A stretch of 64,000 nucleotides of DNA from Microbacterium paraoxydans (GTDB lineage: Bacteria > Actinomycetota > Actinomycetes > Actinomycetales > Microbacteriaceae), in the NCBI RefSeq assembly GCF_900105335.1, contig NZ_LT629770.1, positions 1,116,001 to 1,180,000 of the forward strand. The letters run 5' to 3'. Positions within the stretch are counted from its first letter, which is position 1; every line of letters starts with the position of its first letter. A program made the translations under genes and the position numbers. Below, piece by piece: positions 46,175 through 53,864 of this stretch. The notes beneath the pieces are model-generated. The model was not told where the DNA came from and searched no databases. It saw only the letters and a list, made by a program, of their open reading frames with translations.

Positions 46175-46203
46175 TGTTCGCGCCGACCCCCCGCAGCGGA
46201 TTG
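46175..46203 (-). promoter_or_regulatory. SigK-like promoter of dipZ-sigK-rskA
   Basis: On the minus strand CAATCC (46203-46198), 17 bases and CGAACA (46180-46175) resemble the mycobacterial SigK promoter (-35 CCATCC, -10 CCGAAT). The same CGAACAGC occurs in the divergent fasciclin promoter. Confidence 0.55.
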
Positions 46204-46239
46204 GATCGGATCCGATTTCGGAGAATCTCGAAATTCCTC

Positions 46240-46267
46240 CCATCCGATCCGGGGAGGCTTCCGAACA
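46240..46267 (+). promoter_or_regulatory. SigK-like promoter of the fasciclin lipoprotein gene
   Basis: CCATCC (46240-46245), 16 bases and CGAACA (46262-46267) match the mycobacterial SigK -35/-10 pattern, mirroring the promoter of dipZ on the other strand. Confidence 0.6.
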
Positions 46268-46317
46268 GCCCTCGACGCCACGGAGAGGCCGTGGCCGGAG
46301 TTTCGAAGGAGCTCGAC

Positions 46318-46977
46318 ATGTTCAGCACCAAGAAGAAGGTCACCGCAGCAGTCACCCTGGGTCTGGCGAGCGCATTCCTGCTCTCGGCATGTTCCATGGG
46401 CAGCGGAACGAGCACGGAGGAGTCGTCGGAGCCGACGACCCCGGAGTCGTCGGAGTCGACGCCGATGGAGATGGATCCCGCCGCGAACCTCGTCGGCCCC
46501 GGCTGCGAGGCCTACGCGGAAGAGGTCCCGGACGGCGCCGGTTCCATCCAGGGCATGTCCCAGGACCCGGTGGCGGTCGCCGCCTCGAACAACCCCATGC
46601 TGACGACGCTCGTGTCGGCGGTCAGCGGTGAGCTGAACCCCGACGTGAACCTCGTCGACACGCTCAACGGCGACGAGTTCACCGTGTTCGCCCCGGTCGA
46701 CGACGCCTTCGCGACGATCGACGCCGCGACCATCGAGACGCTGAAGACCGACAGCGACCTGCTGACCTCGATCCTCACGTACCACGTGGTCCCCGGCCAG
46801 ATCGAGCCGTCCGACATCGAGGGCATGCACACCACCGTCCAGGGCGCCGACCTCGAGGTGACCGGCAGCGGTGACGAGTGGATGGTCAACGACGCCAACG
46901 TCATCTGCGGCGGCGTGCAGACCGCGAACGCGACCGTGTACCTCATCGACTCGGTCCTGATGCCCCCGGCTGAGTAA
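46318..46977 (+). CDS. Fasciclin-domain lipoprotein (MPT83/MPT70-like)
   Basis: A 219-residue exported lipoprotein with lipobox LLSAC (Cys at about residue 25), a Ser/Thr/Glu-rich linker and a C-terminal fasciclin (FAS1) domain (about 70-218) with [28 protein letters not shown] and the terminal [12 protein letters not shown]. Cysteines at about positions 63 and 200 could form a disulfide, a possible substrate of DipZ. In mycobacteria SigK controls mpt83, mpt70 and dipZ. This is the equivalent arrangement. Start at 46318 behind GAAGGAG. Confidence 0.93.
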   Translation: MFSTKKKVTAAVTLGLASAFLLSACSMGSGTSTEESSEPTTPESSESTPMEMDPAANLVGPGCEAYAEEVPDGAGSIQGMSQDPVAVAASNNPMLTTLVSAVSGELNPDVNLVDTLNGDEFTVFAPVDDAFATIDAATIETLKTDSDLLTSILTYHVVPGQIEPSDIEGMHTTVQGADLEVTGSGDEWMVNDANVICGGVQTANATVYLIDSVLMPPAE

Positions 46978-47050
46978 GCCAGGGATGGTGCCGGCGACCC
47001 GACCGGCACACGGCCTCCCCTGTTGTCAGGAGGGACACGGGGCAGGTGAA

Positions 47051-47083
47051 GGGGCCGTCGGCGGCTGTGGCGCCGACGGCCCC
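47051..47083 (+). terminator. Rho-independent terminator
   Basis: A perfect 13-bp stem GGGGCCGTCGGCG around a seven-base loop, after the fasciclin gene and before tRNA-Lys. Confidence 0.75.
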
Positions 47084-47112
47084 TCGTCGTGCGCCCCCTA
47101 GACTGGGAGCAC

Positions 47113-47185
47113 GGGCCTCTAGCTCAGTTGGCAGAGCATCGGACTTTTAATCCGCGGGTCGTGGGTTCGAGCCCCACGGGGCCCA
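47113..47185 (+). tRNA. tRNA-Lys(TTT)
   Basis: Complete cloverleaf: acceptor GGGCCTC/GGGGCCC, D arm AGCTCAGTTGGCAGAGC, anticodon loop CTTTTAA (anticodon TTT), T arm GTGGG-TTCGAGC-CCCAC. The CCA end is not encoded. A TAGACT -10 box at 47099-47104 is a plausible promoter. Confidence 0.97.
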
Positions 47186-47193
47186 CCGCATCC

Positions 47194-47658
47194 TCAGTCG
47201 TCGCCGCCGGCGTTCCCGGCGAGCAGGTCGTCGCGGATCCCGGCGACGCCGTCCGGCAGCGTCTCGCCGTGCATCACGAAGTCCGGGGCCTCGGGGCTCC
47301 CCCCGATGCCGCAGACGGCGACGTTGTCCTGACCGTCGATCGTCTCCGGGACGGCCACGAACCACACCGCCGACTCTTCCAGCCACTCCGTGGTCGCCAT
47401 GTCGGCGAAGAACGTCGCATCCGGCGAGATCGAGCGGATCTTCTCGGTGCAGAGAGAGACGAGCTGCCCCTTCGCGAAGGCGCCGGCAGCCGGCGGCGCG
47501 GACGTCTCCGTGGGCGTCGGGGCCGTGGTCGGGACGGGCGAGGACGACGGCGTCTCCGAGGGGGTGGAGGTCACGGTCGGTGTCGGCTCCGGAGCCGGCG
47601 TGCAGCCGGCGAGGACGACCAGCACCGGCAGGAGGAGGAGAGCAGGGCGGAGGCGCAT
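47194..47658 (-). CDS. Putative lipoprotein
   Basis: A 154-residue exported protein: basic start (MRLRP), hydrophobic core and lipobox VVLAGC (Cys at about residue 19), a long Pro/Thr/Ser-rich linker (about 20-60) and a small domain of about 90 residues with two cysteines (LVSLCTEK and VAVCGIGG) that may pair. No family is recognised. Start at 47658 because a TACGAT box lies six bases upstream. It converges on tRNA-Lys. Confidence 0.75.
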   Translation of the reverse strand: MRLRPALLLLPVLVVLAGCTPAPEPTPTVTSTPSETPSSSPVPTTAPTPTETSAPPAAGAFAKGQLVSLCTEKIRSISPDATFFADMATTEWLEESAVWFVAVPETIDGQDNVAVCGIGGSPEAPDFVMHGETLPDGVAGIRDDLLAGNAGGDD

Positions 47659-47664
47659 GTCTGG

Positions 47665-47670
47665 ATCGTA
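47665..47670 (-). promoter_or_regulatory. -10 box of a leaderless promoter (TACGAT)
   Basis: TACGAT on the minus strand, six bases before the lipoprotein ATG. Confidence 0.55.
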
Positions 47671-47815
47671 TCGAGTCGCCGATGCCATTCCCGCCAGCGC
47701 GGCCGCTCTGTATCACCGTCGTCCGCGGCTGGCCACCCCCTGGCGACGCCCGGAGCCCTGCGAGAGGGTCGAGGAGTCCCCGGAACAGGGCGACTTCCTA
47801 CCGAAAGGACGGACC

Positions 47816-48361
47816 ATGACTCTCACCGGAAACCGCGTGGCATTCCTGGCGACGGACGGCTTCGAGGACAGCGAGCTCACGAGCCCCTGGGAGGCGGTGA
47901 CGACGGAGGGCGCGAGCGCCACACTCATCGCCCCGGACGGAGCAGCGATCACCGGGAAGAACGGCCACGAACAGGCCGTCGACCTGAAGGCCGCGGACGC
48001 CAGCGCCGACCAGTTCGACGCGCTCGTGCTGCCCGGCGGCGTGGTGAACGCGGATCACCTCCGGATGGATCACGCCTCCATCGACCTGGCACGTGCGTTC
48101 TTCGAGCAGCACAAGCCGGTGGGCGTCATCTGCCACGGCGCCTGGATCCTCATCGAGGCCGGCGTCGTCGACGGCCGGACGATCACGAGCTACCCGAGCC
48201 TGAAGACCGATCTCCGCAATGCCGGCGCGAGCTGGGTGGACGAGGAGGTCGTCGTCGACGAGGGGCTCGTGTCGAGCCGCACCCCCGATGACCTCCCGGC
48301 GTTCAACGCCAAGCTGGTCGAGGAGATCGGCGAGGGCAAGCACGCGGGACAGACCGCCTGA
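47816..48361 (+). CDS. DJ-1/PfpI family protein (type 1 glutamine amidotransferase-like)
   Basis: A 181-residue cytosolic protein of the DJ-1/PfpI superfamily. FLATDGFEDSELTSPWEAV (about 11-29) carries the conserved glutamate. The nucleophile elbow VGVICHGAWILIEAG (about 102-116) carries the catalytic Cys-His. LPGGVVNADHLR is the conserved strand-loop. Members act as glyoxalases, deglycases or stress proteins, as in YhbO/PfpI. Start at 47816 behind GAAAGGAC. Confidence 0.92.
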   Translation: MTLTGNRVAFLATDGFEDSELTSPWEAVTTEGASATLIAPDGAAITGKNGHEQAVDLKAADASADQFDALVLPGGVVNADHLRMDHASIDLARAFFEQHKPVGVICHGAWILIEAGVVDGRTITSYPSLKTDLRNAGASWVDEEVVVDEGLVSSRTPDDLPAFNAKLVEEIGEGKHAGQTA

Positions 48362-48364
48362 CCA

Positions 48365-48883
48365 TCAGCTCACGCGCGCCCGATGGCGCCGCACGGCCGC
48401 CCGGTTCGCGCACCTCACGGAGCAGAACCGCTGGCGGCCGTTGCGCGTCACGTCCGCGACGACGTTGGTGCACGGCGGCGCGTCGCAGCGCCCGAGTCGG
48501 TTCATCCCCCGGGTCACGAGGTGCAGCGCCGTGCCGAGGTTGATAACCGCGCGCAGCACGAAGGGCAGCGAGCGCACGTCGTCCCGGTAGTGCAGGTGCC
48601 AGCCCTCGTCATCGTGATTGGTGAGCCGCGGATAGGCGCCCGCGGTGGCGAGCTGATCGTTGAGCAGGGCGGCCCGCGCATCGGGGTCCGGTTCATCCAC
48701 GATGGCCAGCCAGTCGTCGATCACGGCGCGCACCTGCGCGTGGTCGTCGGGGGCCGGCGGAAACGTCTGCGTCATCCCCAGCGCGAGCGTGCGCTCCTCG
48801 ATCCCCGCGCGGTCCTCCGGCCAGTCGTTCGCGAGGGAGGCGGCGAGGAGCACCGCATACTCCCCGTAAGGGTTGAGATGCAT
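48365..48883 (-). CDS. CGNR zinc finger protein (ABATE domain regulator)
   Basis: A 172-residue protein with an N-terminal helical ABATE (stress-induced transcription factor) domain (about 10-120) and a C-terminal CGNR zinc finger (about 128-168): CDAPPCTNVVADVTRNGRQRFCSVRCANRAAVRRHRAR supplies four cysteines and basic residues for DNA binding. A one-component regulator role is likely. Start at 48883 with a TGTAAT box six bases upstream. It converges on the PfpI gene with a three-base gap. Confidence 0.92.
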   Translation of the reverse strand: MHLNPYGEYAVLLAASLANDWPEDRAGIEERTLALGMTQTFPPAPDDHAQVRAVIDDWLAIVDEPDPDARAALLNDQLATAGAYPRLTNHDDEGWHLHYRDDVRSLPFVLRAVINLGTALHLVTRGMNRLGRCDAPPCTNVVADVTRNGRQRFCSVRCANRAAVRRHRARVS

Positions 48884-48889
48884 AAGACC

Positions 48890-48895
48890 ATTACA
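48890..48895 (-). promoter_or_regulatory. -10 box of a leaderless promoter (TGTAAT)
   Basis: TGTAAT on the minus strand, six bases before the CGNR gene ATG. Confidence 0.5.
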
Positions 48896-48908
48896 CCACG
48901 CTGGTCCC

Positions 48909-49127
48909 ATGGCCTCCTCCGACACCCTCCCGATCCCCCGTCTCACCTCCCCCGACGACACCCACGAGCACGCCTGGCTCGTGGAGTCGCGCCATCCCAC
49001 GAGCGAGGGTGTCGTGCTGTACGTCCGGTGCTCGGGCTGCGATTCTCGTCGGGTGGACCTCGCCTGGCATGCCCAGATGCCGCCGACCGCGCTGAGCCGG
49101 GCCGTGGTCACGCCGTCAGCGCGATGA
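48909..49127 (+). CDS. Small hypothetical protein with a CxxC pair
   Basis: A 72-residue protein: DDTHEHAWLVESRHPTSEGVVLYVRCSGCDSRRVDLAWHA has one CxxC and several histidines, suggesting a single metal- or redox-active knuckle. No named family is recognised. The ATG at 48909 begins 25 bases from the divergent CGNR gene. Its last 20 bases overlap the convergent DUF1697 gene. Likely real because of its conserved-looking motif, but small. Confidence 0.6.
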   Translation: MASSDTLPIPRLTSPDDTHEHAWLVESRHPTSEGVVLYVRCSGCDSRRVDLAWHAQMPPTALSRAVVTPSAR

Positions 49128-49641
49128 GCTTCCGCACCGTGCGCAGGTTGCGCGCCGTGCCGGGAACCCCGAGCGCCCGGTCGAGCACGGCTTTCGAGAG
49201 CTTCGTCGTGTGCACCCCGCCGGGGGCGTAGTCGATCCACAGATCGTGTCCGACCAGGGCGAGGCGCTCCCCCGGCATCAGGCGCTCGTGCAGGGCCTCG
49301 AGAGCCCCGGGGGCGGGCTCACCGTCGAGGAACATCGCGTGCACGAGCTTCAGCTCCCCCTCCGGGAAGGGCTGGGCCGCTTCGGACTCGGCGAGCTCGG
49401 CGTGCGTGCGATGGATGACCGGAGTGTCGACACCGAACTCCGCCGCGATGAGCGCCCGGACAGTCGCGCAGGCCGCCGCGGGTTCTCGCGGCGTCGCGCA
49501 GAGGATGTTGCCGCTCGCGATGTAGGTGGAGGCGTCCCCCAGGTCGGTCTCGGCGGCGAGCAGCTCGCGCAGCCGCATCATCGGCACACTGTTGCGTCCG
49601 CTGACGTTGACCGCGCGGAGGAGGAGGACGCTGCGACTCAC
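49108..49641 (-). CDS. DUF1697 family protein
   Basis: A 177-residue protein of the DUF1697 family, whose hallmark N-terminus LLRAVNVSGRNSVPMMRLRELL and the YIASGNILC strand are present, as is the C-terminal YAPGGVHTTKLSKAVLDRALGVPGTARNLRTVRKL. The family is widespread with no assigned biochemical function. The GTG start overlaps the pncA stop by four bases, so the two are co-translated. Confidence 0.92.
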   Translation of the reverse strand: MSRSVLLLRAVNVSGRNSVPMMRLRELLAAETDLGDASTYIASGNILCATPREPAAACATVRALIAAEFGVDTPVIHRTHAELAESEAAQPFPEGELKLVHAMFLDGEPAPGALEALHERLMPGERLALVGHDLWIDYAPGGVHTTKLSKAVLDRALGVPGTARNLRTVRKLIALTA

Positions 49642-50219
49642 GTCTCCGCGCTCTCCAGCAGTTCGGCACCGGCGTGTGCAAGCTCGGCGAGAGCAGCGGC
49701 ACTGGGTTCGGGGGCGACCCCGGCGATCAGGTCGGTGAGCACACGGACGTGGACGCCGTGGGCGATCGCGTCGAGCGCAGAAGCCCGGACGCAGTGGTCC
49801 GTGGCGATGCCGACGACATCGGCCGTCACGACGCCGGCCGCACTCAGCACCGCGGCGACCGTCGCACCGTCGTCGGTCACCCCCTCGAACATCGAGTAGG
49901 CCGGGCGGCCCTGGCCCTTGCGCACGTGGTGGGTGACGCGGTCGGTCACGAGCAACGGATCATACTCGGCTCCGGCCATGCCGGCGACGCAATGCACGGG
50001 CCAGGAGTCGGTATAGTCCGGGGTCGTGGAGAAGTGGCCGCCGTTGTCGCCGTCGGCATCATGCCAGTCCCGGGAGGCCACGATCACCTCGTAGTCGTCG
50101 GCGTGGGACGAGAGGTAGGCGGAGACGGCGGTGGCCACCGCGTCACCGCCCGGAACCGCGAGGGCACCACCCTCGGTGAAGTCGTTCTGCACATCGACGA
50201 TGAGAAGCGCTCTGCTCAT
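49638..50219 (-). CDS. pncA: Nicotinamidase (isochorismatase family)
   Basis: A 193-residue amidohydrolase. The catalytic Asp (LLIVDVQNDFTEGGAL, D9), the metal-binding DWHDAD...HF region, the lysine in VRKGQG and the nucleophilic cysteine in GIATDHCVRASALDA form the nicotinamidase set. It converts nicotinamide to nicotinate for NAD salvage. A TACTCT box six bases before the ATG suggests a leaderless pncA-DUF1697 transcript. Confidence 0.9.
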   Translation of the reverse strand: MSRALLIVDVQNDFTEGGALAVPGGDAVATAVSAYLSSHADDYEVIVASRDWHDADGDNGGHFSTTPDYTDSWPVHCVAGMAGAEYDPLLVTDRVTHHVRKGQGRPAYSMFEGVTDDGATVAAVLSAAGVVTADVVGIATDHCVRASALDAIAHGVHVRVLTDLIAGVAPEPSAAALAELAHAGAELLESAET

Positions 50220-50225
50220 GCTCCG

Positions 50226-50231
50226 AGAGTA
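50226..50231 (-). promoter_or_regulatory. -10 box of a leaderless promoter (TACTCT)
   Basis: TACTCT on the minus strand, six bases before the pncA ATG. Confidence 0.5.
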
Positions 50232-50259
50232 CGCCCCGCGGCCGGGCCCGGAGACGAGG

Positions 50260-50292
50260 AAACCCCCGGGACCACGAGGGTTCCGGGGGTTT
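50260..50292 (-). terminator. Terminator after tRNA-Thr(CGT)
   Basis: AAACCCCCGG (50260-50269) pairs with CCGGGGGTTT (50283-50292), with T runs at the edges, immediately downstream of the tRNA 3' end on the minus strand. Confidence 0.75.
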
Positions 50293-50297
50293 TCCTG

Positions 50298-50370
50298 AGC
50301 CGCTTGTCAGAATCGAACTGACGACCTTTTCATTACGAGTGAAATGCTCTGCCGACTGAGCTAAAGCGGC
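50298..50370 (-). tRNA. tRNA-Thr(CGT)
   Basis: The minus strand forms a cloverleaf: acceptor GCCGCTT/AAGCGGC, D arm AGCTCAGTCGGCAGAGC, anticodon stem TTTCA/TGAAA around CTCGTAA (anticodon CGT), T arm GTCAG-TTCGATT-CTGAC. The CCA end is not encoded. It is the second threonine tRNA in the window. Confidence 0.97.
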
Positions 50371-50439
50371 GTGCGACGCGTGAGCGGCGCGATCACCGAT
50401 ATTACCCTGTCTCGCGCTCACTCGCGAATCGAGGCGCGA

Positions 50440-51993
50440 TCACTCGCAGCGCAGGCCGTCTTCCGGCACCACGCCTTCGAGGAGGAAGGCCTCCACCGCC
50501 TCGTCCACGCAGACGTTGCCCTTGTTGTAACCGGTGTGGCCCTCGCCCACGCGGGTGATGAGGACGCCCTCGGAGAGCTGATCGGCGAGCGACTCCGACC
50601 ACTCGTACGGGGTCGCGGGGTCGTTGGTCGTGCCGACGACGACGATGGGCCCCGCGCCTTCCGCGGTGATCTTCTCGCGGGTCCCGGTGGGCGGATACGG
50701 CCACACCTCGCACGGGTCCGGTCCGGACCAGTACGGGGCGATGGTCGGCGCCCCCTCCGCGATCTTCTTCTCGGTGGCCGCCTCGGCGGCAGGGTCGTCC
50801 TCGACCGGGTAGTCCATGCAGTTGTACGCGCGGAACGCCTCGGTCGAGTTGTCGATGTAGGTGCCGTTCTCCCGACCGTTGTAGAAGTCGGCGAGGCGGA
50901 AGGCCGTCGACGGGTCGCCCTGCAGCGCCTCGTCCAGGGCCTGGGTGAGGATCTCCCAGCTGTCCTCCGAGTACAGCGCCGCGATGATCGCCGTCATCAG
51001 GGCGTCGGCGCCCATGAGGCGGCCGTCCCCGTTCTTCAACGGCGTGCGGTCCGCGCTCGCCAGCAGCGCGCCGAGATCGGCCATCGCCTCATCGACCGTG
51101 CCGTTGAAGGGGCACGAGCCGGAGTCGAGGCAGTTCTGCATGTACGCCCGCAGCGCCGACTCGAAGCCGAGTGCCTGCGTGGCACCGACCTCGAGGCCGG
51201 GGACGGAGGGATCGATCGCCCCGTCGAGCACGAGCCGCCCGGCCTTCTCCGGGTAGAGCTTGGCGTAGGTCGCGCCCAGGAACGTGCCGTACGAGTACCC
51301 GAGGTAGTTGAGCTCCTTGTCGCCCAGGACGGCACGGAGGAGGTCCATGTCGCGGGCGGCGTTCACCGTCGTGATGTACGGGAGGATGCCCCCGCTGTTG
51401 GCGTCGCACGCCTCGCCGAAGGCGCGGGCTGAGTCGAGCAGTTCGGCCTCCCACTCCGGGGTGCCCCGCGACGCCGAAGGGATGCCGTAGAGGTACTCGT
51501 CCATCTCCTTCGCGTCGTAGCAGGTGACGGCGGTGGAGGCGCCGACCCCGCGCGGGTCGAAGCCGATGACGTCGTAGTTCTCGATGAGCGCCGGACCCAC
51601 CGCGTAGTCGAGGTTGCTCTGGATGAGGTCGACGCCGCTGGAACCGGGGCCACCGGGGTTCATGAGCAGCGAGCCGATCGCCTCGCCCTCGGCGCGATGC
51701 CGCACGACGGCGAGCTCGATCTCTCCCGCTCCGGGGTCTTCCCAGTCGAGCGGCGCAGTGACGGTCGTGCAGTCGAAGCCCGGACCGCAGTCGGTCCAGT
51801 CCAGCCCCTGGGAGTAGAACGGCAGCAGATCTTCCGCGACACCCTCGGTGTCCGGGGTCTTCTCCACGGCCGGCTTCGAGGACTGCTCCGGGATCATGGC
51901 GTAGAGGCATCCGGAGAGCGCGACCGAGGCGGCAGCCAGGCCGGCGACGACGGCCGCGGTGCGACGGAGGCGGGACAGGGATCGAGTCTTCAC
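50440..51993 (-). CDS. Lipoprotein alpha/beta hydrolase (TAP-like, tripeptidyl aminopeptidase family)
   Basis: A 517-residue exported enzyme. Lipobox VALSGC (Cys at about residue 29), then an alpha/beta hydrolase with the oxyanion segment LLMNPGGPGSSGVD, the nucleophile elbow LGYSYGTFLGATYA, and a C-terminal TAP-like domain with VVGTTNDPATPYEW and the catalytic histidine in VGEGHTGYNKGNVCVD. This is the layout of secreted SlpD/SlpE and Mycobacterium CaeA/Hip1-type peptidases. It overlaps the holB stop by four bases and probably shares its promoter. Confidence 0.93.
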   Translation of the reverse strand: MKTRSLSRLRRTAAVVAGLAAASVALSGCLYAMIPEQSSKPAVEKTPDTEGVAEDLLPFYSQGLDWTDCGPGFDCTTVTAPLDWEDPGAGEIELAVVRHRAEGEAIGSLLMNPGGPGSSGVDLIQSNLDYAVGPALIENYDVIGFDPRGVGASTAVTCYDAKEMDEYLYGIPSASRGTPEWEAELLDSARAFGEACDANSGGILPYITTVNAARDMDLLRAVLGDKELNYLGYSYGTFLGATYAKLYPEKAGRLVLDGAIDPSVPGLEVGATQALGFESALRAYMQNCLDSGSCPFNGTVDEAMADLGALLASADRTPLKNGDGRLMGADALMTAIIAALYSEDSWEILTQALDEALQGDPSTAFRLADFYNGRENGTYIDNSTEAFRAYNCMDYPVEDDPAAEAATEKKIAEGAPTIAPYWSGPDPCEVWPYPPTGTREKITAEGAGPIVVVGTTNDPATPYEWSESLADQLSEGVLITRVGEGHTGYNKGNVCVDEAVEAFLLEGVVPEDGLRCE

Positions 51994-53147
51994 GGTTTCC
52001 TCCCGCTCGTGACGGTCACGAGCAAACTCTCGAGTGCGAGCAGCGGGGCGACGTTGCGCTCCAGCGCCTCACGGGTCTCGGCCAGGTGGTCGAGCACGAC
52101 GAGCGTACGCTCCACGCTCCAGGCGGCGGCGAGGCCGGCCAGCTCGGGGTGCAGTTCGCGGTTGATGAGGTCGTCGCCGCGACCGTACTGCAGCATCACG
52201 ACGTCGCGGAAGAGCGACTGCAGGTCGGTGAGGACCCGGTCGATGCCGTCCCGCAGACTCCGCGTCGCCCGCTTCTTCTGGTCGTCCTCCAGCGCGGACA
52301 CCTGGGCTCGCAGCGCCGGAGGCACCGCCTGCCCCTCGGCGACCCCGACGGTGCGCAGGAGAGCGGCACGTTCCGCTGCGTCCCGCTCGGCGGTGAGCGC
52401 CTTGGCGTCCTCCGTCGCCGCCTGGATGATGCGGCCGGCGACCTCGACGGCGTCGTTGACTCCGCGCACCCCGATCACGGCGCGGAGCGTCTCGTCGCGG
52501 CGGCGACGTGCGGAATCGTCGGTGGCGAGACGCTGGGCCATGCCGATGTGACGCTGCGCGTGTCGGGCGGCCTGCTCGGCGACCACCTCGTCCACTCCCG
52601 TGCGGAGACTGATGAGGCGGGACACGTCCGCCACGTCGGGTTCGCGAAGCCGGAGCGACCGCACGCGCGACCGGATTGTGGGGAGGAGGTCGGCCTCGCT
52701 GGGCGCACAGAGGATCCAGACGGTCTGCTCCGGCGGCTCCTCCAGCGCCTTGAGCAGCACGTTCGAGGTGCGCTCCACCATCCGGTCGGCATCTTCGACG
52801 ACGATGACCCGATAGCGGCCGGCGGACGGGGCGAAGTAGGAGCGCTCGACGAGGGCGCGCGCTTCGGCGATGGTGATGATCACCTTGTCGGTGCGGAGCG
52901 CGGTCACGTCGGGGTGGGTACCGGCGAGGACCTGCCGCATCGTGGCCTCGTCGTCCGGCCCCTCGGCGATGAGCGCGGCGGCGAAGGCGTAGGCGAGGGT
53001 CGAGCGTCCGGAGCCCGGAGGGCCCGTGATCAGCCAGGCGTGCGAGAGCGCGGCGGGATCGGACGCGGCGGCGCGCAGCGTCTCGACGGCGGCCTCCTGC
53101 CCCCAGACGTCGGCCCAGGGAAAAGGCGGGGCGAGGGTCGAGGGCAT
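51990..53147 (-). CDS. holB: DNA polymerase III subunit delta' (HolB)
   Basis: A 385-residue clamp-loader subunit. Walker-A-like GPPGSGRSTLAYAFAA (about 42-57), VVEDADRMVERTSNVLLKALEEPPEQTVWIL (about 115-145, the delta' hallmark) and SRVRSLRL follow the AAA+ pattern. The zinc-binding CxxC module of many DnaX/HolB proteins is absent between Walker A and this region, as is common in actinobacterial delta'. It loads the sliding clamp with delta and DnaX. A TAGGCT box lies six bases before the ATG. Confidence 0.93.
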   Translation of the reverse strand: MPSTLAPPFPWADVWGQEAAVETLRAAASDPAALSHAWLITGPPGSGRSTLAYAFAAALIAEGPDDEATMRQVLAGTHPDVTALRTDKVIITIAEARALVERSYFAPSAGRYRVIVVEDADRMVERTSNVLLKALEEPPEQTVWILCAPSEADLLPTIRSRVRSLRLREPDVADVSRLISLRTGVDEVVAEQAARHAQRHIGMAQRLATDDSARRRRDETLRAVIGVRGVNDAVEVAGRIIQAATEDAKALTAERDAAERAALLRTVGVAEGQAVPPALRAQVSALEDDQKKRATRSLRDGIDRVLTDLQSLFRDVVMLQYGRGDDLINRELHPELAGLAAAWSVERTLVVLDHLAETREALERNVAPLLALESLLVTVTSGRKP

Positions 53148-53153
53148 GCACTC

Positions 53154-53159
53154 AGCCTA
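53154..53159 (-). promoter_or_regulatory. -10 box of a leaderless promoter (TAGGCT)
   Basis: TAGGCT on the minus strand, six bases before the holB ATG. Confidence 0.5.
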
Positions 53160-53234
53160 ATCGCGACCGCCGACGCTCCCACCACCCGCCGGTGGACCGG
53201 GCATCCCGTCGGACGAGGCCTTCTCTGTGGAGGA

Positions 53235-53864
53235 TCAGTCGAACAGTGCGGAGACGCGGGCGCGGATGCGATCAGCGATGTGCTCGGGCGACGCCGCAGC
53301 GTCGATCACGAGGAACCGAGCGGGCTCCGCGCGGGCCAGTTCGAGATAGGCGTCGCGCACACGGGCGTGGAAGGCCTCCTTCTCGGCCTCCAGCCGGTCG
53401 AACGGCTTGTCGGCCGAGTCGAGGCGCGTGCGCGCCGTGGCCGGATCGAGATCGAGGAGCACGGTGAGGTCCGGAAGAGCCCCTTCCGCGGCCCACAGCG
53501 ACAGATCGCGGATCTCCGTGGCGTCGAGGACGCGTCCGGCGCCTTGATATGCCACCGAGGAGTCGAGGTAGCGGTCCTGCAGCACGATCTCGCCGCGAGC
53601 GAGCGCGGGTCGGACGACCGTGGCGACGTGGTGTGCACGGTCAGCGGCGTAGAGCAGCGCCTCCGCACGCGGGGCGATGTCGCCGCGATGGTGGAGCACG
53701 ATGTCGCGGATGAGCTGCCCGACCTCGGAACCACCCGGCTCCCGGGTGCGCACGACCGTCCGACCGCTCTGCTCCAGCCACGTGGCCAGGAGGTTCGACT
53801 GGGTGGTCTTCCCGGACCCGTCCCCGCCCTCCAGCGTGACCCAGAGGCCCGGGCCTGCGGTCAC
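53235..53864 (-). CDS. tmk: Thymidylate kinase
   Basis: A 209-residue dTMP kinase. P-loop LEGGDGSGKTTQSNLL (about 9-24), the DR(Y/H) motif QDRYLDSSVAYQGAGR (about 92-107) and REPGGSEVGQLIRDI are present, with a lid region in the second half. It phosphorylates dTMP to dTDP. The GTG-type start overlaps the topA stop by four bases. tmk and holB are neighbours, as in many bacteria. Confidence 0.95.
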   Translation of the reverse strand: MTAGPGLWVTLEGGDGSGKTTQSNLLATWLEQSGRTVVRTREPGGSEVGQLIRDIVLHHRGDIAPRAEALLYAADRAHHVATVVRPALARGEIVLQDRYLDSSVAYQGAGRVLDATEIRDLSLWAAEGALPDLTVLLDLDPATARTRLDSADKPFDRLEAEKEAFHARVRDAYLELARAEPARFLVIDAAASPEHIADRIRARVSALFD

